Source: Natronorubrum tibetense GA33
GTDB lineage: Archaea; Halobacteriota; Halobacteria; Halobacteriales; Natrialbaceae
Length of the DNA: 64,000 bases
Assembly: GCF_000383975.1 (NCBI RefSeq)
Contig: NZ_KB913017.1
Location: forward strand, 2,221,527 to 2,285,526
Direction of reading: 5' to 3'
The notes under the pieces: model-generated
What the model saw: the letters and a program-made list of their open reading frames with translations, nothing else
What the model was told of the DNA's origin: nothing
The model's database searches: none
Part shown: positions 33,304-42,164 of the stretch, one piece after another
How the letters are laid out: each line of letters begins with the position of its first letter
Numbering within the stretch: the first letter of the stretch is position 1
Program-made: the position numbers and the translations under genes

Positions 33304-34299
33304 ATGATTTTCGAAGACCTTCCGACAACGCCCACGTCGGAAGAGCTGATCGACAAGGCGTTTTCGCGGGCATCCCGGTCCGGGAAAGCCAAAGGCGGGC
33401 TCGAGGCCCAGCAGTCGATGCTCCAGGTGGCGGCGAACATTATCTCGGACAACTTAGAGAACGTGGTCACGGCGTGGCCGGACTTCGCGTACGAGGACGA
33501 CGTCCACCCGTTCTACTACGAACTGGCCGACGCGATCGTCGACGTCGACAGGCTTCGCCAGAGCCTCTCGGAGGTGATGTGGGCCAGCCGGAAAGCCCGC
33601 GAGATCCACGAGGAGTACCAGCCAAAACTCCGGAAGACGGACGTCGACACGGCCCGCAAACACCGCAAGCAGGCCTTCGCCCGCCTCGCGGACATCGTCG
33701 AACAGATCGACGACGAACTGATCTACATCAACAAGTCCCGGAACGACCTGCGGGACTTACCCGAGATCAACCCCGAGGAGCCGACGATCGTCGTCGCCGG
33801 CTATCCCAACGTCGGGAAGTCCTCGTTTGTCAACGATATCACCAACGCCCGTGGCGAGACGGCGTCGTACCCGTTCACGACCAGAGGGATCGGCCTCGGT
33901 CACTTCGAGCGCGATCACATCCGCTACCAGATCGTCGACACGCCCGGCCTGCTCGATCGGCCGGCGGACGAACGCAACGAGATCGAGTCCCAGGCCGTCA
34001 GCGCCATCGAGCACCTCGCCGACTGCATGCTCGTGATGATCGATCCGAGCGCCGAGTGTGGCTACCCGCTCGAGTCCCAGCTCGAACTCCGCGACTCGAT
34101 CGCGGCGCAGTTCGAGGACGTCCCCGTGCTCACGATCGCGAACAAGGCCGACCGGCGAGAGGTCTGGGACGACAGCCTGATCGACGAGATGGCCGCCGAT
34201 CACTCCATGAGCGTCGAAACCGGCGCGGACGTTGAGACGGTGGTCGAAGCGGCCATCGAGGCGATCGACTATGAGCCCAAGCTCCCGTTCGATGAGTAA
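33304..34299 (+). CDS. Nog1-family GTPase
   Basis: A 331-residue archaeal Nog1/Obg-related GTPase, linked in eukaryotes to 60S ribosomal subunit assembly. A helical N-terminal domain (about residues 1-155) precedes the G domain: G1 AGYPNVGKSSFVND, G3 DTPGLLDRP and G4 NKADRRE. It lacks the long eukaryotic C-terminal extension, as expected in archaea. The ATG at 33304 is supported by a TATA-like box 27 bp upstream. It is probably involved in large ribosomal subunit maturation. Confidence 0.94.
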   Translation: MIFEDLPTTPTSEELIDKAFSRASRSGKAKGGLEAQQSMLQVAANIISDNLENVVTAWPDFAYEDDVHPFYYELADAIVDVDRLRQSLSEVMWASRKAREIHEEYQPKLRKTDVDTARKHRKQAFARLADIVEQIDDELIYINKSRNDLRDLPEINPEEPTIVVAGYPNVGKSSFVNDITNARGETASYPFTTRGIGLGHFERDHIRYQIVDTPGLLDRPADERNEIESQAVSAIEHLADCMLVMIDPSAECGYPLESQLELRDSIAAQFEDVPVLTIANKADRREVWDDSLIDEMAADHSMSVETGADVETVVEAAIEAIDYEPKLPFDE

Positions 34300-34360
34300 C
34301 GGTGTCACCGAACTCACGAACCGATAGCGATACCGGCGGACAACCCGAACCGAGACAACG

Positions 34361-34720
34361 ATGAAGGGACCGGGGATTTTCTGGATGCTCCAGACGGCCG
34401 CCGGACTCTCGATGGCCGGCCCGATGTTCGTCGTCGGCTTCGAGTTCGTCCGGGGCGGTCGGATCGCCGCCGGAATCGGCTTCTTCGCGCTCGGAGCGGT
34501 CGCGCTGTACTTTCCGACGTATCTCATCAACCGCATCGGCGGGCCGAGAACGTGGATTCGGCGGCGGCTCGGGCGCGGCGACTCGAGCGACGATGAGGAT
34601 GACGAGGACGACGACCGGAGCGATCGATCCGACCACGAGTCCGAGGCCGCGGCCGAGCCGACGGACGCGGGCGACGGAACCGACCGAAACGCGGCGTTGC
34701 TCGATCGATTACGGCGATAA
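34361..34720 (+). CDS. Small membrane protein with acidic tail
   Basis: A 119-residue protein with two transmembrane helices (about residues 7-29 and 33-58), a basic stretch GGPRTWIRRRLGRG just after the second helix, and a long Asp/Ser-rich C-terminus that is probably cytoplasmic. It follows the Nog1 gene by 61 bp on the same strand and may be cotranscribed. I do not recognise the family; similar haloarchaeal proteins are hypothetical. Confidence 0.75.
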   Translation: MKGPGIFWMLQTAAGLSMAGPMFVVGFEFVRGGRIAAGIGFFALGAVALYFPTYLINRIGGPRTWIRRRLGRGDSSDDEDDEDDDRSDRSDHESEAAAEPTDAGDGTDRNAALLDRLRR

Positions 34721-34853
34721 ACTCGGCTCGAACTGATTCTGGAACCCGCTCGAGTAGCCGCCGTTCGAGAGACTCGCGCCGAACCGAGCGCACGGTCCGG
34801 ACTCCTCGACGAAGCGTTCAGTATCCGACCGAAGGGGGCGGAAAGCCGCGCTT

Positions 34854-36146
34854 TTAGCGCTCCGTGAGTCCGACGGATCTGATCTCGACGCCGACCGGGT
34901 CGTCGGCGTGCTGGTTGATCCGCTCGTGTAACGTATCAGCTAGCTCAGAAGGGATCTCCCCCTGGGGCCCCCCGATGGTGAGGGTCACGCGCTCCGGGCC
35001 GATGAACGGATAGTTGTCGTCCATAATGACCTCGAACTCGAGGAGCTGGTATTCGGCGAACTCGTCCTCGGAGAGGACCGTCTCGACCTCGCCGCGGGCG
35101 TTCTCCTCGAAGGTCGCGACGGCGTAGGATGAGTAGGTGATGGCACCGAGGAACACGGCGAAGACGAGAACGATCACGGCCAGGCCGATCACTCGCTTGC
35201 GGACCCGCTGTTGTATCTCACCGATCGAGAACAGGTTCTCCGGACGGTAGCCCGCCCACCACAGCGTGAGGAGACCGGCGAGGTTCACCGAGAGAACGTT
35301 GACCAGCACGAGCGCGGTCGACCCGATTGCGGCCGAGGGCTGGCCCCAGGCGATGGCGATACCGGCCGCCGCCGCGGGCGGAATCAACGCCGCTGCGATC
35401 ATGACCCCAACGAGGGCGACGGAGGTTCCCGTCGCGATACTGATGATCCCCGCGACGCCGGCACCGAGGGCGATCGCGAGCGAGAGCAAGTCCGGCGCGA
35501 GTCGCTCGGAGATTTCGTCGACCCCGCTGATGTTGAGCCCCGGCGGAACGATGTTCGTCATCCTGACCATCCAGGCGAAGACCGCCGCTGCACCGATCGC
35601 GAGGACGATACCGATGATCTGATAGTAGAGACTGTGCTTGAACAGCTCTTCGTCGTCGATCACCGAGCCGACGCTCAATCCGAGTGCCGGACCGATCAGC
35701 GGCGCGATTACCATCGAACCGACGACGACGGCCGGAGAGTCGAGAAAGAGCCCCGCCGTCGCGACCACGGCGCTGATGACCGTCATGATCGCATAGACCG
35801 CGAACGTGGGCGTCAGTGAGTCCGCTTCGGCCTGCAGCTCCTGTCTCGAGATCCGGTCGCTCTCGACGTCGCCGTTCTCGTACTCCTCGCGCAAGGACTC
35901 GAAGCGGCGAGAGATGACCGTTTCCGCGTCGACGACGACCGTGTACGCATCGTCGTCGATGCCGGCGTCCTGTAGCTCGTCGAGAACGGGTTCGACCGCC
36001 GGTGACGGGAGCGGGAAGTAGATAACCGCCGTATAGTCCCGATTGCTGTTCTCGTCAGTGAGGACGTAATCGATCTTCCGATCCTCGAGCGTGTCGACGA
36101 TCGTCTCTCGCTTGCCCGTCGGAACCGTCAGCTGTACGAGCCGCAC
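34854..36146 (-). CDS. TIGR00341/DUF389 family membrane protein
   Basis: A 430-residue protein. A cytosolic N-terminal ACT-like part (residues 1-100, MRLVQLTVPTGKRETIVDTL) is followed by six or so transmembrane helices beginning at TPTFAVYAIMTVISAVVATA, with the family hallmarks VVVGSMVIAPLIGPALG and AALIPPAAAAGIAIAWG. The family is a membrane protein group of unknown function. A C-terminal extramembrane domain (about 350-430) follows. It is convergent with the small membrane protein gene at 34361 and its gene is monocistronic. Confidence 0.92.
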   Translation of the reverse strand: MRLVQLTVPTGKRETIVDTLEDRKIDYVLTDENSNRDYTAVIYFPLPSPAVEPVLDELQDAGIDDDAYTVVVDAETVISRRFESLREEYENGDVESDRISRQELQAEADSLTPTFAVYAIMTVISAVVATAGLFLDSPAVVVGSMVIAPLIGPALGLSVGSVIDDEELFKHSLYYQIIGIVLAIGAAAVFAWMVRMTNIVPPGLNISGVDEISERLAPDLLSLAIALGAGVAGIISIATGTSVALVGVMIAAALIPPAAAAGIAIAWGQPSAAIGSTALVLVNVLSVNLAGLLTLWWAGYRPENLFSIGEIQQRVRKRVIGLAVIVLVFAVFLGAITYSSYAVATFEENARGEVETVLSEDEFAEYQLLEFEVIMDDNYPFIGPERVTLTIGGPQGEIPSELADTLHERINQHADDPVGVEIRSVGLTER

Positions 36147-36299
36147 ACCTCTGGCTGAGAACCTCGGGGGACATAACTTGGGGCGCTTTCGGCTCCCAGT
36201 CGGTCGCTTTCGCGACGGAGCGCCGCCGGCGTCCGACGTCGGTAACTCCTGAGCGGTCTACACCAATACAGATCTGTGTCAACGGAGCACAATTAGACC

Positions 36300-36767
36300 A
36301 TGCACCGACGGCTCGCACCGTGGTTTGGTACCCTCGTACTGGCGCTGGTCGCAGGCTTTCTCGCCGTTTCCGGACATGGCGCCATCGCGGACTCCGTTAT
36401 CGCCGTCCTGCTATCGGGGCTCGTCGCAGCGGCGATGCTGTCGATCGTCGGCGGGACCGTCGAGTCCATCACGATCGGCCCGCGCACGCTCCGGTGGAAC
36501 GTCCTCCTTGGCGCTGCAGACATTATCATCGCGGTCGTCGTCCTGTCGGGCCTACGAACCTTTGGCACCGGCAGAACCGAGGGGGGACTCTTTGCGATTT
36601 CGGCGATTATCGGCGGTCTGTCGCTCGCCTGGTTCGGTCTCCAGATCGCTCGAGAGAGCCATCACGTCGACCTCGAGCCCGCACCGTCCCGGGAGCGACT
36701 CCTCGGAATCGCCGCGCTTGCGCTCGCTTCGATGGCCGGCGGACTCCTCGTCGCAACCGTCGTTTGA
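36300..36767 (+). CDS. Multi-pass membrane protein of unknown function
   Basis: A 155-residue protein with about five hydrophobic helices (from residues 8, 30, 67, 96 and 133) separated by short loops such as IGPRTLRWN and SHHVDLEPAPSRER. I do not recognise the family. The ATG at 36300 begins right before the first helix. It lies between the DUF389 gene (divergent) and engB on the same strand, about 107 bp before engB. A hypothetical haloarchaeal membrane protein is the best description. Confidence 0.72.
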   Translation: MHRRLAPWFGTLVLALVAGFLAVSGHGAIADSVIAVLLSGLVAAAMLSIVGGTVESITIGPRTLRWNVLLGAADIIIAVVVLSGLRTFGTGRTEGGLFAISAIIGGLSLAWFGLQIARESHHVDLEPAPSRERLLGIAALALASMAGGLLVATVV

Positions 36768-36842
36768 CCGCGGTTCGGACCGCCCGCTCGAGCCCGCACG
36801 GATCGCCAGTTCGAGCCCGCGTTGATCGGCCCCTTTCACGGA

Positions 36843-36850
36843 GTATAAAC
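36843..36850 (+). promoter_or_regulatory. TATA-like box for engB
   Basis: GTATAAAC is centred 27 bp before the ATG at 36874. Confidence 0.55.
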
Positions 36851-36873
36851 CCGCGACCGCCGTACAACTGCTT

Positions 36874-37491
36874 ATGTTCGATACCCGCCCAGACCGCGAG
36901 GCCGAGGTCGTCCTCGTCGGTCGCTCCAACGTGGGCAAGTCGACGCTCATGCGCGAGTTGACGGGCCACAGCTTCGACACCGGCGGCAAACCCGGCGTCA
37001 CCCGTGAACCGAACCACTACGACTGGGCCCCGGAGGATTTCGTCATCACCGATCTGCCCGGCTTCGGCTTCATGAGCGGCGTCCACGAGGACCACCGCGA
37101 GGCGATCAAGACCGGTATCGTCCACTATCTCGAGGAGTACGCCGACAACGTCCTCGTCGCGGTGCTGGTCGTCGACGGCAAGAGCGTTATCGACATCATC
37201 GACCGTCACTCCGGCCCCGACGAGATTCCCTACGACGTCGAGATGTTCCACTTCCTGCGGGAACTCGACGTGCCGACCGTCGTCGCCGTCAACAAGATGG
37301 ACAAGGTCGACGACCGCGACGAGCGACTCAACGAACTCTGTGACCGTCTCGGCTTGCTCCCGCCGTGGAAGCAATGGCAGGAGACGATCGCCCCAATCAC
37401 CGCTAAAAACGGCCAGATCAGTTCGCTCGAGGAGGCCGTTCGCGACCACCTCCACGAGCAGAACCGGGACGATCTGTTCAAGTTTTTCTAG
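36874..37491 (+). CDS. engB: GTP-binding protein EngB
   Basis: A 205-residue TRAFAC-class GTPase of the EngB/YihA family, implicated in ribosome large-subunit assembly and cell-cycle progress. The motifs are G1 [10 protein letters not shown], the conserved [14 protein letters not shown] switch region, G3 DLPGFGFM and G4 NKMDKVDD. The length and N-terminus are normal for archaeal EngB. The promoter has a good TATA-like box, so the mRNA is probably leaderless. Confidence 0.95.
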   Translation: MFDTRPDREAEVVLVGRSNVGKSTLMRELTGHSFDTGGKPGVTREPNHYDWAPEDFVITDLPGFGFMSGVHEDHREAIKTGIVHYLEEYADNVLVAVLVVDGKSVIDIIDRHSGPDEIPYDVEMFHFLRELDVPTVVAVNKMDKVDDRDERLNELCDRLGLLPPWKQWQETIAPITAKNGQISSLEEAVRDHLHEQNRDDLFKFF

Positions 37492-37654
37492 AACTGCAAC
37501 CCACGTTCGAAGACGCCGCGCCCTCCAAATCGGTCGTCGGCCCGCTCGAGCCGTCCTCCTGTCCACCGGAATCGGTGGGTCTTCGACGCCACTCGAGAAC
37601 TGCACCGGTATCGGCGCTCGAACAGTCAAGTAGGTCGAAGCCGTACGGTCATCC

Positions 37655-37939
37655 GTGTTTATCGACCCCGAAAAACTCGAGATTCGCTTGCGCGACGAGT
37701 TCGGCGGGACGATGGGCCAGTCCCGCGTGGTCGTCCGGCAGGCCGTCGATCTCGCGGACTCCGGCCAGTACCAGGCCGACGTCGGAGCGACGCTGACGAA
37801 CGACGTCGTCATCGAGGAGCTTTCGGACGCGCCCGACGGCTCTCCGACCGAGCGGTGGAACTGGTGGATCGGCTCGCTCGAGATCGCCTACGGCGGCTAC
37901 GGACAGTTCGGAATTCGTCGATATCAGAATCAGGAGTGA
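37655..37939 (+). CDS. Conserved small haloarchaeal protein
   Basis: A 94-residue soluble protein starting at GTG (37655). It has an alternating pattern suggestive of a small alpha/beta fold: FIDPEKLEIRLRDEFGG, RVVVRQAVDLADSGQYQ, then TERWNWWIGSLEIAYGGYGQ near the end. I do not recognise it; it could be a haloarchaeal family of unknown function. No strong promoter is visible. The gene is isolated between engB and the TetR operon on the same strand. Confidence 0.7.
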   Translation: MFIDPEKLEIRLRDEFGGTMGQSRVVVRQAVDLADSGQYQADVGATLTNDVVIEELSDAPDGSPTERWNWWIGSLEIAYGGYGQFGIRRYQNQE

Positions 37940-37985
37940 GGGTTCGGTTTTGCTGTTTCGAGTGGTATTCCCTTCGAACCGAAAC

Positions 37986-37991
37986 ATCTTT
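37986..37991 (+). promoter_or_regulatory. Weak TATA-like element for TetR-MATE operon
   Basis: ATCTTT lies about 30 bp before the GTG start at 38019 and just upstream of the operator-like palindrome. The match is weak. Confidence 0.35.
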
Positions 37992-38002
37992 TCCCGCCCC
38001 TG

Positions 38003-38020
38003 ACTGACTGGTTAGTCAGT
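38003..38020. promoter_or_regulatory. TetR-type operator palindrome overlapping the start codon
   Basis: ACTGACT (38003-38009) and AGTCAGT (38014-38020) form a perfect 7-bp inverted repeat with spacer GGTT. It lies between the probable TATA element and the GTG start of the tetR gene, so binding would cover the transcription start. Autoregulation of the TetR-MATE operon is the likely function. Confidence 0.65.
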
Positions 38021-38756
38021 GAGTACAGACGACACCCGGGACGCGATCATGCTGGCGACCTACGAGGCACTCTGCGAGGAGGGCTACAGTGATCTCACCG
38101 CCCAGTCGATCGCCGACCGAACCGACCGCAGCAAATCCGCGCTCTTCTATCACTACGACTCGCGCGAGGCTCTCGTCGCGGACTTTATCGAGTACCTGAT
38201 CGAGGGGTTCGACGCGCGGGTCGAGCAGACTCGCGAGCAGCCGCCGCTCGAGCGACTCGCGGCGTTCGTCGACTGGTTCCTTGCCGATCCCGACGACGAT
38301 GACCTGGCGTTCCACACGGCCTTCCTCGAGCTCCGAGCGCAGGCGCCGTACAACGATGTCTACCGCGAGAAGCTCCGCGAAAGCGACGATATCCTCCGGA
38401 CCGCCGTCGAGGATATTCTTCGAGACGGTATCGATACGGGCGACTTTCGAGCGCACGATCCGGAGTCCGTCTCGGCGCTCTTGCTGGCCTCGTTCGACGG
38501 CGCGCGGATCCGCCAGTTCACGCTCGGCCGCGACGAGTACCTCGAGACGGTCAGAGCGGAGACCGTCGATCGCGTCCTCGCCGATGTTCTCACAGCGGAC
38601 GTCGAGTTTCCCGACGAGGCGAGTTTCGAGTTTCCGCGCGACGATCGGCTCGTGGACGGCGAGGCGACGGACGCAGCGGACGACGACCGGACCACGGACG
38701 CGGAGAGCGATACCGAGACCGAAGCGTCGAACGCGGAGGGTGATCCCACGGAATGA
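38019..38756 (+). CDS. TetR/AcrR-family transcriptional regulator
   Basis: A 245-residue regulator with the TetR HTH in residues 8-55 (ATYEALCEEGYSDLTAQSIAD and SKSALFYHYDSREAL) and a ligand-binding helical domain. The C-terminal 35 residues are a Asp/Glu/Thr tail of the kind seen in haloarchaea. The start is GTG at 38019; an internal ATG at 38049 would cut the N-terminus short. Its stop overlaps the MATE gene start (ATGA), so the two form an operon. The palindrome at 38003-38020 is its probable operator. Confidence 0.93.
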   Translation: MSTDDTRDAIMLATYEALCEEGYSDLTAQSIADRTDRSKSALFYHYDSREALVADFIEYLIEGFDARVEQTREQPPLERLAAFVDWFLADPDDDDLAFHTAFLELRAQAPYNDVYREKLRESDDILRTAVEDILRDGIDTGDFRAHDPESVSALLLASFDGARIRQFTLGRDEYLETVRAETVDRVLADVLTADVEFPDEASFEFPRDDRLVDGEATDAADDDRTTDAESDTETEASNAEGDPTE

Positions 38757-40231
38757 GCGAAGCGACAGACCGGTCGGTCGATGTCACCGACGGTGAACTG
38801 TTCAAGCCGCTCATGGTGCTGTCGGCGCCGATCGTCGCCTCGCAGATCCTCAACGTCGGCTACAATCTGGCTGACACCTACTGGGTGGGTCGCCTCGGCG
38901 GGGACGCCATCGCGGCACTGTCGTACTCTTGGGCGGTCGTCTTCCTGATGATCAGTGTCGGCGGCGGGCTCACCGTCGCCGGGACGGTCCTCATCGCCCA
39001 GAACAAGGGAGCAGGAAAAATCGGCACGGCGAGTCACCTCGCCGGCCAGACGCTCTCGTTCGTGACGGTCGTCGCCCTCGCGTTCGCGGCCGTCGGCTAC
39101 GTACTGACGCCGTGGCTCATGCAGATGGTCGGCGCCGCACCCGGCGGCGATGCCTACGCCTACGCCGTCAGCTACACTCGGATCATGTTCGTCGGCATCG
39201 TGTTCATGTTCTGGTTTTTCATCTTCGACGCGCTCTCCCGCGGCTGGGGAGACACCAGAACGCCGCTCTACCTGATGGCCATCAGCGTCACGCTCAACGT
39301 GCTCATCGACCCGTTCCTGATCCTCGGCTTCGACGGGAACCCGTTGTTCGTCTGGGTCGGAGCGACGAGTCTCGAATCCTCCCTCTACGCCGCCACCGGC
39401 TTCGATGGCTGGGGTGTCGACGGGGCCGCAGTCGCGACGATCTTCTCCCGCGGCGTCGCGGCCGCCATCGGCCTCACGCTGCTGTTCACCGGTCGAGTCG
39501 GGCTCCAGCCCTCGCTCTCGGACCTCTGGCTCGACTGGGGGACGGTCCGACAGATCCTCGACATCGGCGCGCCGATCGCGACCGAGCAGGGCTTTCGCGC
39601 GTTCGGTATCACCGTCCTGACGGCGATCATCGCGCTCGCGGGTACCGAAGCCGTCGCGGCCTACGGGATCGTCACGCGCCTCTCCTCGTTGCTGTTCATG
39701 CCCGCGCTGGGGCTCGCCCGCGGAACTGAGACGGTCGTCGGACAGAACCTCGGCGCTCAGCAGGTCGACCGCGCCAAGCAGGCGGTCAAACTCAGTTCGA
39801 TCGTCGTCGCCTCGATATTTGCGGTCGTCATCGCCGTCGCCTATCAGTTCGCCGAGCCGATCGTCGCGATCTTCATCGAGGCGGGAACCGAAGACGCCGA
39901 TCTGGTGATCGAGTACGCGAAGGCGTACGTCCTCATCGCCGGCCCCTCCTACGTCTTCCTCGGCATCTTCCAGATCCTGCTGGGCGGGCTCCGCGGCAGC
40001 GGCTCCACCCGAGCCGCGATGGTGCTCTCGGTACAGGAGCTGTGGCTCTGGCGGATTCCGATTGCAGCCGTTGCGCTTATCGTCCTCGACATGGGCGTTT
40101 TTGGCGTCTGGTACGCCGTCGCCATCTCGTACGTCCTGTCGACGATCACCACCGCGGCCTGGTTCCTGCGCGGGACCTGGACCGACGACGTCGTGACCGA
40201 CGAGTCGCCGACGCCCACACCCGGTGATTGA
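38753..40231 (+). CDS. MATE-family efflux transporter
   Basis: A 492-residue multidrug and toxic compound extrusion protein with 12 predicted transmembrane helices in two six-helix halves. Typical motifs are LMVLSAPIVASQILNVGYNL at the first helix and DTYWVGRLGGDAIAAL just after it. MATE carriers export cationic or organic compounds using Na+ or H+. It starts inside the end of the TetR gene (ATGA overlap). The export substrate is not known, but control by the TetR repressor suggests a drug or metabolite that binds it. Confidence 0.95.
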   Translation: MSEATDRSVDVTDGELFKPLMVLSAPIVASQILNVGYNLADTYWVGRLGGDAIAALSYSWAVVFLMISVGGGLTVAGTVLIAQNKGAGKIGTASHLAGQTLSFVTVVALAFAAVGYVLTPWLMQMVGAAPGGDAYAYAVSYTRIMFVGIVFMFWFFIFDALSRGWGDTRTPLYLMAISVTLNVLIDPFLILGFDGNPLFVWVGATSLESSLYAATGFDGWGVDGAAVATIFSRGVAAAIGLTLLFTGRVGLQPSLSDLWLDWGTVRQILDIGAPIATEQGFRAFGITVLTAIIALAGTEAVAAYGIVTRLSSLLFMPALGLARGTETVVGQNLGAQQVDRAKQAVKLSSIVVASIFAVVIAVAYQFAEPIVAIFIEAGTEDADLVIEYAKAYVLIAGPSYVFLGIFQILLGGLRGSGSTRAAMVLSVQELWLWRIPIAAVALIVLDMGVFGVWYAVAISYVLSTITTAAWFLRGTWTDDVVTDESPTPTPGD

Positions 40232-41186
40232 CGTGACCGAACACGATTTCCACCCCAGCCGACGTATCGCCCGCGCGACCCCAGACAGTCCGGGCGGCGA
40301 ACTGGCGGCGCGGATTCGTACGCTCGCTGCCGAGTCCGTTCCGGCGCGTGACCGGTCGCTTCCCGCCGCGTTGTGTACCGTCGCCGCCGAAGTCGGCTTC
40401 GAGGACGCGAACGGGACCGATTCGGCGAACGCGACCGCGTTCGCGGACGTTCTCGAGCCGGTCGTCACGACGGTTACGCTCCTCGAGGGCTACGTCTCGC
40501 TGCGACTGACGCTGGTGGACGACGCCGAGGCGCTGGCGGACTGGAGTATGCCGACGGTCGACCGAGACGACGCCATCCTCGCGAGCGACTTCCTCCACGC
40601 CAGTGCGTATGCGACGGTCGCAGAGACGCCAGTTTCCGACCGCCGGCGTCTCGAGCTGTATCGCCTGCTGCTCGAGGGATCGACGACGCTCACCCGGCAG
40701 TATCTGGCTCGCTCCGACGCGGACGAGCTCGTTGCACCAAACGAACGCGTCGATACGGCCGAGCGCACTGACCCGGCTGTGTGCGCTGATACGGACGAGA
40801 CCGTAGACGGTCGCTTCGAGGCGCCAGCGACGCTCGCCGAAACGGCGGCTGCGATCGGTTCGACGGCCGTCGATGCCTCGGCCGAAACACGGACGGCGCT
40901 GCGCCAATATAGTCACGCGATGATGACCGCACTCGCGACCCAGTCGTCGGCGACGTCCGACGACGATCCCCAGGCGAGCGCCGCTCGCGTGCTCTTCGAC
41001 CCGACGTGCCAGCACGCGGTCGTGACCGACGCGGAACTCGCGTACGCGACGCCGGCCGTCGAGCGGTCCCTCGAGCGAGCGCGGACGGCACTCGAGGCGC
41101 TCGCCGACGACGCCGCCGGTACCGACGTCTCGTCACCGCTCGGTCGACTCGAGCGAGCGACGCGGGTTCCGTTCCACCGGGAGTGA
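40224..41186 (+). CDS. Haloarchaeal protein resembling a degenerate polyprenyl synthetase
   Basis: A 320-residue, Ala/Asp-rich helical protein starting at GTG (40224), 8 bp before the MATE stop; a second GTG at 40233 is possible. The segment LASDFLHASAYATVAETPVS resembles the helix region of isoprenyl-diphosphate synthases (where DFL follows a Gly), but I do not see the DDxxD metal-binding motifs. It may belong to a haloarchaeal family of unknown function (DUF7114-like is a guess). It is probably cotranscribed with the TetR and MATE genes. Confidence 0.7.
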   Translation: MIDVTEHDFHPSRRIARATPDSPGGELAARIRTLAAESVPARDRSLPAALCTVAAEVGFEDANGTDSANATAFADVLEPVVTTVTLLEGYVSLRLTLVDDAEALADWSMPTVDRDDAILASDFLHASAYATVAETPVSDRRRLELYRLLLEGSTTLTRQYLARSDADELVAPNERVDTAERTDPAVCADTDETVDGRFEAPATLAETAAAIGSTAVDASAETRTALRQYSHAMMTALATQSSATSDDDPQASAARVLFDPTCQHAVVTDAELAYATPAVERSLERARTALEALADDAAGTDVSSPLGRLERATRVPFHRE

Positions 41187-41196
41187 GGATCGACCG

Positions 41197-41535
41197 ATGA
41201 GCGAACTCTCGAGACCGATCTGGCCTGCCTACCCACTGTCGGCGTTCGTCGCGGGGCTCGGCCACTGCTATCTCGGCCAGTGGAAACGCGGGGCGATCTG
41301 GTTCGCGTGCTATGCGCTTGCGCTCGCCTTCCTCTCCGCCCGGACGCTGTCGGGCGCGTTCGACTTCGGCGAGCCGTTCGTCGTGACGGCGCTGCAGTTC
41401 GAGTCGGTCGCCTACATCGATGTCGCGGTCCCGCTCGCCGTGTTGGTGATCTGCCTGCTCGACGTCTACCTCATCGGGCTCACGAGACGGACGGCCGCGA
41501 AGACGACCCCGCCGTCGGCATCGAACGGCTCCTGA
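41197..41535 (+). CDS. Small membrane protein, three helices
   Basis: A 112-residue protein. The N-terminal pattern PAYPLSAFVAGLGHCYLGQWKRG resembles TM2/DUF-type membrane proteins, where a GxGxxYxG-like turn connects the first helices. Three hydrophobic helices are evident (about residues 12-25, 33-48 and 73-94) and the tail is polar. The ATG at 41197 comes 11 bp after the previous stop, so it belongs to the same operon. The function is unknown. Confidence 0.78.
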   Translation: MSELSRPIWPAYPLSAFVAGLGHCYLGQWKRGAIWFACYALALAFLSARTLSGAFDFGEPFVVTALQFESVAYIDVAVPLAVLVICLLDVYLIGLTRRTAAKTTPPSASNGS

Positions 41536-41576
41536 GGCGGGGCTCGAGGGCGGTCCGATAGCCGGCGATTGCTACA

Positions 41577-41586
41577 CCTTTTTTGC
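41577..41586 (+). promoter_or_regulatory. T-rich promoter element for SHOCT gene
   Basis: CCTTTTTTGC is centred about 27 bp before the ATG at 41608. It could also serve as terminator for the previous gene. Confidence 0.4.
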
Positions 41587-41607
41587 CGTGTGAGACGAAC
41601 AACAGGT

Positions 41608-42039
41608 ATGGCTCGTTTCGGGACACTCCTGCTCAAGGGGGCCGGAGCCCTCCTCCTCGCGTTCATCGCACTCAGCGTGATCGCCGCCGTCGTCAGTATC
41701 GTCCTCTCGATCGTCGCGACCGTCGTCGCAGCCGTCGTGACGCTCGCGATTCTGGCGGTCGTCGTGCTGGCGGTCGTCGGTCTCGCCTCGCTGTTCCGCG
41801 ACGAGGGGGCGACCGTCGACTCGGCGTACGCGTCCGGCCGTTCGGATCGGTCGGCCGAGACCGAAGCGCCGGCGGACCGACTTCGATCCCAGTACGTCGA
41901 GGGGAAACTCAGCGAGGACGAGTTCGAGCGCGAACTGGATCGGCTACTCGAGGACGATCTCGGCCGGGACAATGGACTCGGACACGAACGCTCGAGCGCT
42001 CGCCAGTCGACCGATCGAACGCGACTTCGGGATCGCTAA
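41608..42039 (+). CDS. Membrane protein with C-terminal SHOCT domain
   Basis: A 143-residue protein with two long hydrophobic helices (about residues 5-35 and 40-63) followed by a polar linker and, at about residues 89-116, ADRLRSQYVEGKLSEDEFERELDRLLEDD in full, which is the SHOCT short C-terminal helical motif. SHOCT often anchors oligomers or membrane attachments. The ATG at 41608 begins the first helix. The function is unknown. Confidence 0.82.
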   Translation: MARFGTLLLKGAGALLLAFIALSVIAAVVSIVLSIVATVVAAVVTLAILAVVVLAVVGLASLFRDEGATVDSAYASGRSDRSAETEAPADRLRSQYVEGKLSEDEFERELDRLLEDDLGRDNGLGHERSSARQSTDRTRLRDR

Positions 42040-42164
42040 GCAGGCTCCTGCTGACTAGCGGTCGTCTGCAACGGTACCTGCCGTCGAAATCCTCCGTTTC
42101 GAGCGGTTACACCCGTGAAACGGTCAGTCACCGCAGTCACGAGCGGCGTGAACGCGTCCGAGTG

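Noticed and set aside
38360-40468. A 702-codon minus-strand frame antisense to TetR, MATE and the following gene.
   Set aside because: The sense frames carry TetR HTH and MATE motifs; the antisense frame is Arg/Asp-rich and featureless.
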